Origin: Collinsella aerofaciens
GTDB lineage: Bacteria; Actinomycetota; Coriobacteriia; Coriobacteriales; Coriobacteriaceae
Assembly (NCBI RefSeq): GCF_015561195.1
Contig: NZ_JADMSU010000001.1
Location: forward strand, 1-64,000
DNA length: 64,000 bases
Reading direction: 5' to 3'
In this document: positions 1 to 8,037 of the stretch, one piece after another
Numbering within the stretch: the stretch's first letter is position 1
Layout of the letters: each line of letters starts with the position of its first letter
The notes under the pieces: model-generated
The model's input: only the letters and a program-made list of their open reading frames with translations
Database searches by the model: none
What the model was told of the DNA's origin: nothing
Made by a program: the position numbers and the translations under genes

Positions 1-74
1 TGAAGGCGGTCGCGAGGAAGAGGCTCAAGGTCATCTACGCGATCATGCGCGACGCCGTCCCGTACGCGGCCTAG
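1..74 (+). CDS. IS110-family transposase, C-terminal fragment (runs off the left edge)
   Basis: The frame starting at base 3 is open from the window edge to a TAG at 72-74 and encodes about 23 residues ending KVIYAIMRDAVPYAA. A basic stretch followed by an I-Y-A-x-x-R-D-x-x-P-Y ending is typical of the extreme C-terminus of IS110/IS1111 transposases (DEDD-type, transposase_20 domain). Only this tail is visible, so the family call rests on a short motif and the catalytic part lies outside the window. Whether the element is intact cannot be judged. Bases 75-230 hold no further gene. Confidence 0.5.
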   Translation, partial: KAVARKRLKVIYAIMRDAVPYAA

Positions 75-230
75 CGGGCGGCGGAATCAACCGAAGAGGA
101 AGCGGGGGCGCCAGGCGCCCGGATGCGTCATGCCGAAATGGCGCGAAGCACGCGGTTGACAAAACTATAGAGACACGTCCCAAAAAGACTGGTTACAATT
201 ACGTGCAGCATACAAACACCGGGAGGGATC

Positions 231-2372
231 GTGGCAAAAAAGCCTCAGCACGCTCAGAACAACCAGCGCAGTCAGCAGGGCAAACAGGGCCAGCAGCAAA
301 AGCGCGGCGGCAAGGCGCAGGCCACGGTCGCCCGCACCAAGCATTCCCAAGCGACGCCCGCCCGCCCCTGGCGACCGGGCCGCGACAAGTTCCTCCCCGT
401 CGGCCGCGCCGACATGGATGCGCGTGGCTGGGACCAGTGCGACTTTGTCTACATCTGCGGCGATGCCTACGTGGACCATCCGAGCTTTGGCATGGCCATC
501 ATCAGCCGCGTGCTCGATGCGCATGGCTACAAGGTGGGTATCATCTGCCAGCCCGACTGGACCGACCCCGCCAGTATCACCGTGCTCGGCGAGCCGCGCC
601 TGGGCTTTCTCGTCAGCGCCGGCAACATGGACTCCATGGTCAACCACTATTCGGTGACCAAGCACCGCCGCCACACCGATGCCTATACCCCCGGCGGCGA
701 GGAGGGGCGCCGTCCCAACCGAGCCGTCACGGTCTACGGCAACCTCATCCGCCAGACGTTCAAGGACGCTCCCATCATCATCGGCGGCATCGAGGCAAGC
801 CTGCGCCGCCTGGCCCACTACGACTACTGGCAGGACAAGCTCAAGCGCTCGGTACTGCTCGACTCGGGCGCCGACATCCTCATCTACGGCATGGGCGAGC
901 ATGCGATCGTCGAGATCGCCGACGCGCTCGATGCCGGACTGCCTGTCGATCAGATCACCTACGTCAACGGTACCGTCTACCGCACGGGTTCGCTCGACGA
1001 GGTCTACGACTACGACCTGCTGCCCAGCTGGGACGACCTTGCCGCTGACAAGCTCAACTACGCGCGCAGCTTTAATGTGCAGCAGCAGAACATGGACCCC
1101 ATCACCGGGCATCGTCTGGTAGAGCCCTACCCCAACAGCGTCTATGTGGTGCAGAACCCGCCGTCGGCAACACTCACCACAGACGAGATGGACGAGGTGG
1201 CCGAACTCCCCTACGCACGCGATTGGCATCCCGACTACGACGCGGCAGGCGGCGTACCGGCCTTTGCCGAGATCAAGTTTTCCATTAGCTCCAACCGCGG
1301 CTGTTTTGGCGAGTGCTCGTTTTGCGCCCTCACCTTCCACCAGGGCCGCGTGTTGCAGATGCGCAGCCACGACTCGATCATGCGCGAGGCCGAGCTGCTC
1401 ACGCGCGATCCCGAGTTTAAGGGCTACATCAACGACGTGGGCGGACCGACGGCCAACTTTAGCCGCCCTGCCTGCGACAAGCAGCTCAAGCACGGCGTGT
1501 GCAAGAACAAGCGCTGCCTATGGCCGAGCGTGTGCAAGAACATGGTGGTCGACGAGAGCGGCTACACGCAGCTGCTGCGCGACCTGCGCCAGCTGCCGGG
1601 CGTCAAAAAGGTCTTCGTCCGCAGCGGCATCCGTTTTGACTACACCATGGCAGATGCCTCGGACGAGTTTTTGCGCGAGCTGCTGGAACACCATGTCTCG
1701 GGCCAGCTGCGCGTAGCGCCCGAGCATGTGAGCGACGCGGTGCTCTCTGTGATGGGCAAGCCGAGCCGCGCCGTCTACGACGCGTTCTGCCGTAAATTTG
1801 AACGCCTGAACCGCGAATACGGACTCAAGCAGTACGTGGTGCCATACCTAATCTCGAGCCACCCCGGCTCGACGATGAAGGAAGCCGTAGACCTTGCCGA
1901 GGCCGTGCGCGACATGGGCTACATGCCCGAGCAGGTGCAGGACTTCTACCCCACACCGTCCACCATGTCGACGTGCATGTACTACACCGGCGTGGACCCA
2001 CGCACCATGGAGCCGATCTATGTAGCTCGCGACCCGCACGAGAAGGCCATGCAACGCGCGCTCATCCAGTATCGCAAACCCGAGAACTACAAGCTGGTGC
2101 GCGAGGCGCTGGAAAAAGCCGGGCGTCGTGACCTGATCGGCTACACCAAGCATTGCCTGATTCGCCCCGTGCCGCCGCGCCCAGGCGAGACATCGGCCAG
2201 CGGCGGACACGGCACCGGCAAGAAGGGCGGCAAACCGCACGGTGGTGCTGGCGGCAAGGGACCCAAAGGCAGCAAGGGGCACGGCGGCATGTCGCGTGCA
2301 CAGAACACTGCCGGGCGTAATCGCGCGGCCCAGGGGCGTCAGGGCGCCAACGGAGGCGGGCGTCGCAACTAG
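231..2372 (+). CDS. ygiQ: YgiQ family radical SAM protein
   Basis: A 713-residue protein starting at GTG 231, chosen because GGGAGGG lies 3-9 bases upstream. The radical SAM cluster motif CFGECSFC (Cys near residues 358, 362 and 365) sits mid-protein, after a long N-terminal region as in the UPF0313/YgiQ family; a DUF3362-like C-terminal part follows. The first 40 and last 60 residues are low-complexity, rich in Lys, Gln and Gly, and probably disordered. Family members bind a 4Fe-4S cluster and cleave S-adenosylmethionine; the substrate is not established. The gene stands alone, and its stop codon overlaps by four bases the stop of the convergent CPBP protease gene, so no terminator fits between them. 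Confidence 0.93.
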   Translation: MAKKPQHAQNNQRSQQGKQGQQQKRGGKAQATVARTKHSQATPARPWRPGRDKFLPVGRADMDARGWDQCDFVYICGDAYVDHPSFGMAIISRVLDAHGYKVGIICQPDWTDPASITVLGEPRLGFLVSAGNMDSMVNHYSVTKHRRHTDAYTPGGEEGRRPNRAVTVYGNLIRQTFKDAPIIIGGIEASLRRLAHYDYWQDKLKRSVLLDSGADILIYGMGEHAIVEIADALDAGLPVDQITYVNGTVYRTGSLDEVYDYDLLPSWDDLAADKLNYARSFNVQQQNMDPITGHRLVEPYPNSVYVVQNPPSATLTTDEMDEVAELPYARDWHPDYDAAGGVPAFAEIKFSISSNRGCFGECSFCALTFHQGRVLQMRSHDSIMREAELLTRDPEFKGYINDVGGPTANFSRPACDKQLKHGVCKNKRCLWPSVCKNMVVDESGYTQLLRDLRQLPGVKKVFVRSGIRFDYTMADASDEFLRELLEHHVSGQLRVAPEHVSDAVLSVMGKPSRAVYDAFCRKFERLNREYGLKQYVVPYLISSHPGSTMKEAVDLAEAVRDMGYMPEQVQDFYPTPSTMSTCMYYTGVDPRTMEPIYVARDPHEKAMQRALIQYRKPENYKLVREALEKAGRRDLIGYTKHCLIRPVPPRPGETSASGGHGTGKKGGKPHGGAGGKGPKGSKGHGGMSRAQNTAGRNRAAQGRQGANGGGRRN

Positions 2373-3280
2373 GGCAGCGGCGCGCTCGCTGCGCCCATCC
2401 CACACGCGTGGCGCAGCGAGCGCATAGCCTCAACGAGGATGACGCCGGCGATAGCGACCGTGATTATCACGTCGAGCGGTGTGTTCACAAACCACAACAG
2501 ACCCATCAGGTACGACCCGGCGTTAAAGGCAAAGTGCAGCAGGATCGTGTAGCGGAGCTTTCCGGTGGTAACGAGCACCCAACCAAAGATGAGGCCGGCG
2601 GCACCTGCATAGCAGCCCTGCACCCAGTTCATGTGCATAAAACCGAAGATCGCCGCCTGCAGCACAATCGCCGCGGCGATACCCCACGTGCTTGGTGCCG
2701 CCCAAGGCACTATGGCGCTGTCTTGCGCGCTCGCACGACGCCGGCGCTTCCAAAGTGGGCGGCACTGCGGGTTAAACGCTCGGAGCGAAAACTCAAAAAT
2801 GATGCCGCGCACCAGCAACTCCTCGCAAAACGGAGCGCCGAGCACCGTGGTCAGGACGGCAAGAAGGTTGGTATCGCCCAAGCCTGTTTCCTCGACGAGC
2901 TCGCTATAGTCCGCCGCAACCTCGGGCAGCAGCGACAGCACGCCGTCGCATAGGTAGCTAATGACCACCTGTATGGATAGGCCGATCACGACAACGCATG
3001 CGATGCGCTTCCATGCAGCATTTGCTCCCCCGCCGAGCGGGCGTTCACCTTGCCGGCGCGCCATGAAGGAGCGGGGCCACAGATAGCGCCACCACAGCAG
3101 CGCCATCAAAAACGACGCCGTCTGAGCGGAGGCCTGAAACCATTGAATATCGAGATTGTCGATCGGGAAACCCGTCAGTGCCGACACGATGTCCAGCGCG
3201 GAGAACAAAACAATGCTCAGGGCAATATCGGCAGCGACGACACCAAAACAGGCAAGCGCCCAAACCAGCGCATTGAGCAT
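2369..3280 (-). CDS. CPBP family intramembrane metalloprotease
   Basis: A 303-residue polytopic membrane protein. The CPBP (CAAX protease/bacteriocin-processing, Abi) signature is visible: motif 1 EELLVRG (Glu pair near residues 153-154, Arg four positions on) and a later FGFMHMNW segment supplying the conserved His. Hydrophobic segments surround both motifs. The start is ATG 3280 because GAGGAGG lies seven bases upstream; an earlier in-frame start at 3304 would put that Shine-Dalgarno inside the gene. CPBP proteins are glutamic-type intramembrane proteases, often linked to prenyl-protein or peptide processing. No leader-peptide or bacteriocin gene is adjacent, so the substrate is unknown. 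Confidence 0.85.
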   Translation of the reverse strand: MLNALVWALACFGVVAADIALSIVLFSALDIVSALTGFPIDNLDIQWFQASAQTASFLMALLWWRYLWPRSFMARRQGERPLGGGANAAWKRIACVVVIGLSIQVVISYLCDGVLSLLPEVAADYSELVEETGLGDTNLLAVLTTVLGAPFCEELLVRGIIFEFSLRAFNPQCRPLWKRRRRASAQDSAIVPWAAPSTWGIAAAIVLQAAIFGFMHMNWVQGCYAGAAGLIFGWVLVTTGKLRYTILLHFAFNAGSYLMGLLWFVNTPLDVIITVAIAGVILVEAMRSLRHACGMGAASAPLP

Positions 3281-3297
3281 GCCAACCTCCTCAAAAC

Positions 3298-3372
3298 CCG
3301 GCACTTAGGGACGTTCCTTAACTGCCGGCAGAAAAGGAACGTCCCTAAGTGCCGGCAGTTTGGGACAGTCAT
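3298..3372. repeat. Palindromic repeat, GGGACGTTCC family, copy 1
   Basis: Two 22-base arms (3298-3319 and 3334-3355) are near-perfect reverse complements and share the core TTAGGGACGTTCCTT. The right flank continues CAGTTTGGGACAGTCATTG, which resembles the end of the copy at 30554-30649. The stop codon of the RelB-like antitoxin gene (TGA at 3371-3369) falls inside this right edge. Related copies are at 14822-14871 and 30554-30649. Confidence 0.85.
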
Positions 3373-3572
3373 TGTTGATGAGAATCGGGCGAAATGCCAA
3401 AGGCCCCGTTGGGCGAGATGTCGAACGGGAAGGTGCCGCAGCGATTGAACGCGGCGATAAACATGCGGATGGCGTTGGACGGCGTGGTGCCCACGAGCTG
3501 GGTTGCCGCCGCGAAGGCCGCCTTTTCCTCGGGCAAGACCTTCGCGACAACCGGGGTCATGTGTTCTGCCAT
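3369..3572 (-). CDS. RelB/DinJ family antitoxin, orphan, probably C-terminally altered
   Basis: A 67-residue protein from ATG 3572, chosen because AAGGAAG lies five bases upstream. Residues 14-50 match the RelB/DinJ ribbon-helix-helix family, including the stretch TPSNAIRMFIAAFNRCGTFP. Family members bind operator DNA as dimers and neutralise a RelE/YafQ-type mRNA interferase encoded just downstream. Here no toxin gene follows; instead the gene runs into a palindromic repeat whose edge supplies the stop codon. The antitoxin therefore looks orphaned, and its last few residues may come from the insertion junction. It could be a relic or act on a toxin elsewhere. Confidence 0.75.
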   Translation of the reverse strand: MAEHMTPVVAKVLPEEKAAFAAATQLVGTTPSNAIRMFIAAFNRCGTFPFDISPNGAFGISPDSHQQ

Positions 3573-3787
3573 GGCGCTTCCTTTTTGAAACGACGGTGGT
3601 GCGGATAGATGCGGGCCACGCGGCTGGGCGACGGGCTGTGAAGGCAACCCGGTTGGCCCGCATCCGGAGTTTGTTTCTGCTGCGTTGGTATTACTTGGTA
3701 ACCCTAAGTATTACCCCGCAGATAGAATACCACACCCGACCCCATGGGGACGGAGGAAAACGGATCATTTTGTTGCTGAGTTAGTAT

Positions 3788-5164
3788 TTAGAGCGTGATG
3801 ATATCCGAGATATCGAGGGCCTGAGCATCGGCGGTGTCGTGCGTGGCAAGCAGGAGCATGCGGCCGTCGAGCAAGTCGAGCACAGCGTCGGCCGTCACAT
3901 CGCGCGCGGCGGCATCCAAGCCGGTAAAGGGCTCGTCAAGAATCACCGCGCCGCCCGGGCACAGCAGGGCTCGAGTGATCTCGACGCGACGGCGCTGCCC
4001 GCCCGAAAGCTCGGCCACGCGAGCATGCACATCGACCCCCGGCACCAGCAAGCGCAACAGGGCCGCAGCACTCGAGGCGTCCACGCGTGCATCGGCGCAC
4101 ACCAGCACGTTATCCAGCGCCGAGGCGGACTCGACCAAGCGTGCATCCTGAAACACCATCGAGCACGGTGCGCACTCCCCTGCCGCAAGGGCAAGGAGCG
4201 TCGACTTACCCGCACCCGAGGCGCCCATCACACAGATACGCCCACCCGCGGGCACGTTGAGCACCAGTCCGTCGAGCGCCGGCGCCCAGGGCGCGCGATC
4301 GCCCACGGCAAGCGCAAGCTCCGCCGCAGCGCCATCGCCCGCAGCCCTCGCACGCCCGCGCAGCCCATGCCCATGCGCCCGCACGGCCGCACCCCACGCC
4401 ACGGGCCCCGAAACCCGCAGCAGCCACACCAGCACGCGCTCACACGCCCACGAGGCGGCAACGACCAGCACGGTCCAAGCCAGCAGGTCGGCCGTCTCAA
4501 TCAAAAGCTTCGCCTGATAGATGCGCTCACCCACGGTGCCCACCGCCATGCCGATCAGCTCGGCTGCCACACCGGCCTTCCAGCTCATGCCGATCACGGC
4601 ACGCGCACACGAAAGCACAAACGGCAGGACTTCGCGCCAGGTGTGGGCGCAAAACAGTCGCCAGCCCCGCACGCCATGCAGACGAAACATCTGCTCCAGT
4701 GGCTTATCCACCTGCGACAAGCCTTCGACCAGTGAGAAATACACGCCCGGCAGCGCCATCAAAAAGACCGCCGCAATGCTCACGCACGCCGACCCCAGCC
4801 AAATGAGCAGCAGGACCACTACGCAGGCAACCGGCGTCGCCTTAACAAACGAAAGCGCCGGCGCCACCAGGTGGGCAAACGTCCGCGAGTGCGACGAGAC
4901 TCCGGCGAGCACGCCGCCGCATACCGCGGCAAGCGCCAGCCCGCCCAGAATCCGCACACCCGAGCCCGCCAGAATCGCCCACGTGCCGGCATCGCATGCC
5001 AGCCGCAGCAACGCCACTGCAACAGCGCCCGGCCCCGGCAAAATCAGCGGCTGCGCCACCAGCGCCGCCACCAGCATCCACACGGCAAGCCAAAAGGCGG
5101 CGACGGCACCTGCTGCCGCCACCGCCTTCATACGCTCCGTCATTTGTCGAGCAAACGCACGCAC
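3788..5164 (-). CDS. ABC transporter with fused permease and ATPase (NitT/TauT type)
   Basis: A 458-residue fusion. Residues 14-250 form a SsuC/TauC-like inner-membrane permease with several hydrophobic segments and a cytoplasmic coupling region. Residues 290-458 form an ATPase with Walker A GASGAGKS (314-321), Q-loop FQD (338-340), signature LSGGQ (386-390), Walker B AVILDE (406-411) and H-loop His442. Walker A and Q-loop are only about 20 residues apart, half the usual gap, so the first beta subdomain is cut down. Normally these are two genes. The start is GTG 5164, three bases after the stop of the binding-protein gene, with TTGGAG overlapping that stop. It is the last gene of the hydrogenase operon. 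The substrate is unknown. Confidence 0.82.
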   Translation of the reverse strand: MRAFARQMTERMKAVAAAGAVAAFWLAVWMLVAALVAQPLILPGPGAVAVALLRLACDAGTWAILAGSGVRILGGLALAAVCGGVLAGVSSHSRTFAHLVAPALSFVKATPVACVVVLLLIWLGSACVSIAAVFLMALPGVYFSLVEGLSQVDKPLEQMFRLHGVRGWRLFCAHTWREVLPFVLSCARAVIGMSWKAGVAAELIGMAVGTVGERIYQAKLLIETADLLAWTVLVVAASWACERVLVWLLRVSGPVAWGAAVRAHGHGLRGRARAAGDGAAAELALAVGDRAPWAPALDGLVLNVPAGGRICVMGASGAGKSTLLALAAGECAPCSMVFQDARLVESASALDNVLVCADARVDASSAAALLRLLVPGVDVHARVAELSGGQRRRVEITRALLCPGGAVILDEPFTGLDAAARDVTADAVLDLLDGRMLLLATHDTADAQALDISDIITL

Positions 5165-5167
5165 GGG

Positions 5168-6223
5168 CTACTCCAAGTAGTAGAAATCGTCAGCCGGAAG
5201 TTTACCACCCACGGCACTCGCGTCCGCGTCGGACAGCACCTGCAGATACCCGCTAAGTGCCGCCTTCATATCCTTGCCCGTCTGACACACGAGCATGCAC
5301 CCGGGAATCGCCTTTTCGGCAATCGTGGCGTTATCCACGATGCCCGCATCGACCACGGCCTGCGCCCAGTCTGACGGCGCCGCATTGACAGCCTTCACGC
5401 TCGCCTCATGGCAGCTCAGGAATTCCGCCACGGCCTCGGGATGTTCCTCGGCAAACGCGCGGCGCACCACGGTCACACCCGTCAGCAAGCGCGAGCCCGT
5501 GTCTCCTGCCAGCTCGTCCCACACATCGGTCAGGCTCACCGGTGCCGACAGCTTGCCCTCGCTCTTGGCGATAGCAGCGGTCTTGAACGGCTCCGGCAGC
5601 ACGCCCACGGCAGACGGATCGGCAAGCAACGCCGACAGCACCTCGGTGGGCTCGCTCTTAAACTCGAGCGTCACCTGGCCGGTCAGGCCCGCGCGCTCCA
5701 GCAGGTAGTTCATGACGTACTCCGGCGTCGTGCCCTTGCCCGTCATGTAGACGGTGCGACCCGCCAGGTCGCCAAACGAGGCCACACTCGCATCGCCCGT
5801 CACAACGTTCAGCACGCCCAGCGTGTTGATGTCGATGACCTGCACCGCGCCCTCGGTCTTGTTGTAGAGCGCGCTCGCCACGTTGGCTGGCACCAGGGCA
5901 ATGTCGATATCGCCCTGAATGACCTTGGGCACGATCTCGTCGGCGGCAGTGTTGATCGCAAAGTCGAACTCATTGTCCGTCTCGCCATCGGCCGCCTGGT
6001 CCATAAACTGCACCAGGCCAATCGAGGTCGGCCCCTTGAGCGAGGCGACGTGCACCTCGACCGGCTCTGCAGCAGCACCGGCGCCGTCCGCGGCAGTCGA
6101 GCCCGCGTCGAACCCGGCACATGCAGCCCCGCCACCACAGCCAACCAGCGCAAGCGACAACGCACCCGCGGCGAGCGCCGAGGCAAACCCCCGGCGCGAC
6201 ATCTCAACATTAAACGCGCGCAT
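5168..6223 (-). CDS. ABC transporter substrate-binding lipoprotein (NMT1/SsuA-like)
   Basis: A 351-residue secreted protein. The N-terminus carries a twin-Arg-like SRRGF segment, a hydrophobic stretch and a lipobox LVGC, so it is probably a membrane-anchored lipoprotein. The mature part looks like the NMT1/ThiY/SsuA type 2 periplasmic-binding fold, with segments such as GDIDIALVPANVASALY and GVLPEPF. ATG 6223 is preferred because GAGGGGG is about ten bases upstream; an in-frame GTG at 6232 would sit directly on that site. The gene starts two bases before the hydrogenase stop and is followed three bases later by the fused permease-ATPase, so all belong to one transcript. The ligand cannot be read from sequence. 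Confidence 0.8.
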   Translation of the reverse strand: MRAFNVEMSRRGFASALAAGALSLALVGCGGGAACAGFDAGSTAADGAGAAAEPVEVHVASLKGPTSIGLVQFMDQAADGETDNEFDFAINTAADEIVPKVIQGDIDIALVPANVASALYNKTEGAVQVIDINTLGVLNVVTGDASVASFGDLAGRTVYMTGKGTTPEYVMNYLLERAGLTGQVTLEFKSEPTEVLSALLADPSAVGVLPEPFKTAAIAKSEGKLSAPVSLTDVWDELAGDTGSRLLTGVTVVRRAFAEEHPEAVAEFLSCHEASVKAVNAAPSDWAQAVVDAGIVDNATIAEKAIPGCMLVCQTGKDMKAALSGYLQVLSDADASAVGGKLPADDFYYLE

Positions 6224-6225
6224 CG

Positions 6226-8037
6226 CTAGCACGCCCCCTCGTTAGGCATCGACCAGGCGTGATGGTCGGTATGCAGCAACTCCTCAGCCAGCGGCGAGAG
6301 CGGCGCGCCTAAAAACTCGCGGTAGCACGCCTGAACATCGGGGTTCTCGTGCGAGAAGCGAATGTCCGCAGCGGCATCCAGGCCCCACAGCACCTGGCCG
6401 CGCTCGGCCGCCAGCTCGCAGCCGTCGTGGATGGACTGACCGCCGCCACCGACGCAGCCGCCCGGGCACGCCATGACCTCGACGAAGTCATAGCTCGCAC
6501 GGCCGTCGCGAATCGCATCGAGCAGACGGGCAGCGTTGCCCAGCCCGTGCGCCACGGCGACGCGCACCTTGGTGCCATCGATATCGGCCACGGCCTCCTT
6601 CCAGCCATTCAGGCCACGCACGTCGGTAAAGAAATCCGCATCGGGGTTCTTGCCCGTCACCAGGTAATAGGCCGAGCGCACGGCAGCCTCCATCACGCCT
6701 CCCGTGGCGCCAAAGATCACGCCCGCGCCCGTGCCGAAGCCCAGCGGCGTATCGAGCGGCTCCTCGGTAAGCGTGTCGACGCTCACGTGGCTCGCGCGAA
6801 TCATGCGCACCATCTCGCGCACCGTCAGCGCAACGTCCACGTCGGGCGCGCCGCCCTCGCCCATCATGCTCGGCAGCGCGCACTCGGCCTTCTTGGCCGT
6901 GCACGGCATCACGGACACCACGAACAGGCGCTCGGGCTCCACGCCCAGCACCTTGGCGTAGTACGTCTTGGCGATGGCGCCGAACATCTGCTGCGGCGAC
7001 CTTGACGTGGACAGGCTGTCGACAAACTCCGGATAACGCGCCTTCACAAAGCGAACCCAACCCGGGCAGCAGCTCGTAAACATGGGCCAGCCGCGGCTGT
7101 CACCTTCGCCCTTGGCGGCGGCGCCCAGGCGCTCGAGCAGCTCGGAGCCCTCCTCCATAATGGTGAGGTCGGCCGAGAAATCGGTATCGAACACGTACTC
7201 AAAGCCCACGCGGCGCAGCGCGCAAGCCAAGCGCTCAACGGTGGCTTCCTCGCGAGACATGCCGAGTTCCTCGCCCCAAGCGCTACGCACGGCCGGCGCG
7301 ATCTGCACCAGCACGATCTTGTCGGGATCGGCGATGGCGTCGAACACGGTCTCGGTATCGTCGCGCTCGCGCAGTGCGCCCGTCGGGCAATGTGTAATGC
7401 ACTGGCCGCACGCGACGCAATCGGTCTTGCCGATCGGCGCGCGCCCGCGGGTACCCACGGCGGTATGCGTGGCGCGGTTGGTCAGGTCCCAAATCCCTAG
7501 TCCCTGCACGCTCTCGCACACCTTGATGCAGCGCATGCATTTAATGCACTTGTCGTTTTCGCGGATGATGGGGAAATCGAAGTCCCAGCCCTCGCGCGCC
7601 AGGTGCTGCTCGTACGGCAGATAGAAGATACCCAGGTCGTTGGCGATGGTCTGCAGGTTGCAGTTACCACTGCGCACGCAGCTCGTACAGCGCGAGTCGT
7701 GCTGGGACAGCAGCAGCTGCACGTTGGTGCGACGCGCCTCGCGGGCCTTGGGGCTGTTGGTGTGGACCACCATGCCGTCGAGCACGTAGTTGTTGCAGGC
7801 GGCAACCAGCTGGTCGCAGCCCTCGACCTCGACCACGCACACGCGGCAACCGCCGATCTCGTTCAGATCGCGCAGGTAGCACAGGGTGGGAATCTGGATG
7901 CCGACGGACTTGGCCGCATCCAGGATCGTGGTGTGCTCGGGCACCACGACCTCGCAATTATCGATCGTGAGCTTGACCATGTTGAGTGCTCCGCTTTCGG
8001 TGTTGTCGCTGACAGTGGTTTTGTTGGGCTCTACCAT
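6226..8037 (-). CDS. hydA: [FeFe]-hydrogenase catalytic subunit
   Basis: A 603-residue enzyme for reversible H2 formation. N-terminal 2Fe-2S domain (residues 21-95, CxxxxxCxxC type), a His-Cys 4Fe-4S site (around 113-126), two 4Fe-4S clusters (CIKCMRC near 164 and CVACGQC near 207), then the H-cluster domain with L1 TSCCPGW (321-327), L2 MPCTAKKAE (377-385) and L3 EVMACPGGCVGGGGQ (520-534). All H-cluster cysteines are present. The small subunit is fused at the C-terminus. ATG 8037 has GGAGGAA seven bases upstream and overlaps the end of the preceding gene by seven bases; ATG 7980 (MVKLTID) is an alternative. The upstream flavoprotein probably links it to NAD(P)H. No maturation genes (HydE, F, G) are in the window. 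Confidence 0.93.
   Translation of the reverse strand: MVEPNKTTVSDNTESGALNMVKLTIDNCEVVVPEHTTILDAAKSVGIQIPTLCYLRDLNEIGGCRVCVVEVEGCDQLVAACNNYVLDGMVVHTNSPKAREARRTNVQLLLSQHDSRCTSCVRSGNCNLQTIANDLGIFYLPYEQHLAREGWDFDFPIIRENDKCIKCMRCIKVCESVQGLGIWDLTNRATHTAVGTRGRAPIGKTDCVACGQCITHCPTGALRERDDTETVFDAIADPDKIVLVQIAPAVRSAWGEELGMSREEATVERLACALRRVGFEYVFDTDFSADLTIMEEGSELLERLGAAAKGEGDSRGWPMFTSCCPGWVRFVKARYPEFVDSLSTSRSPQQMFGAIAKTYYAKVLGVEPERLFVVSVMPCTAKKAECALPSMMGEGGAPDVDVALTVREMVRMIRASHVSVDTLTEEPLDTPLGFGTGAGVIFGATGGVMEAAVRSAYYLVTGKNPDADFFTDVRGLNGWKEAVADIDGTKVRVAVAHGLGNAARLLDAIRDGRASYDFVEVMACPGGCVGGGGQSIHDGCELAAERGQVLWGLDAAADIRFSHENPDVQACYREFLGAPLSPLAEELLHTDHHAWSMPNEGAC

Noticed and set aside
156-199. Promoter before ygiQ (TTGACA at 156-161, TACAAT at 194-199)
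   Set aside because: The two boxes are 32 bases apart, too far for one sigma-70-type promoter, and neither has a good partner at 16-18 bases.
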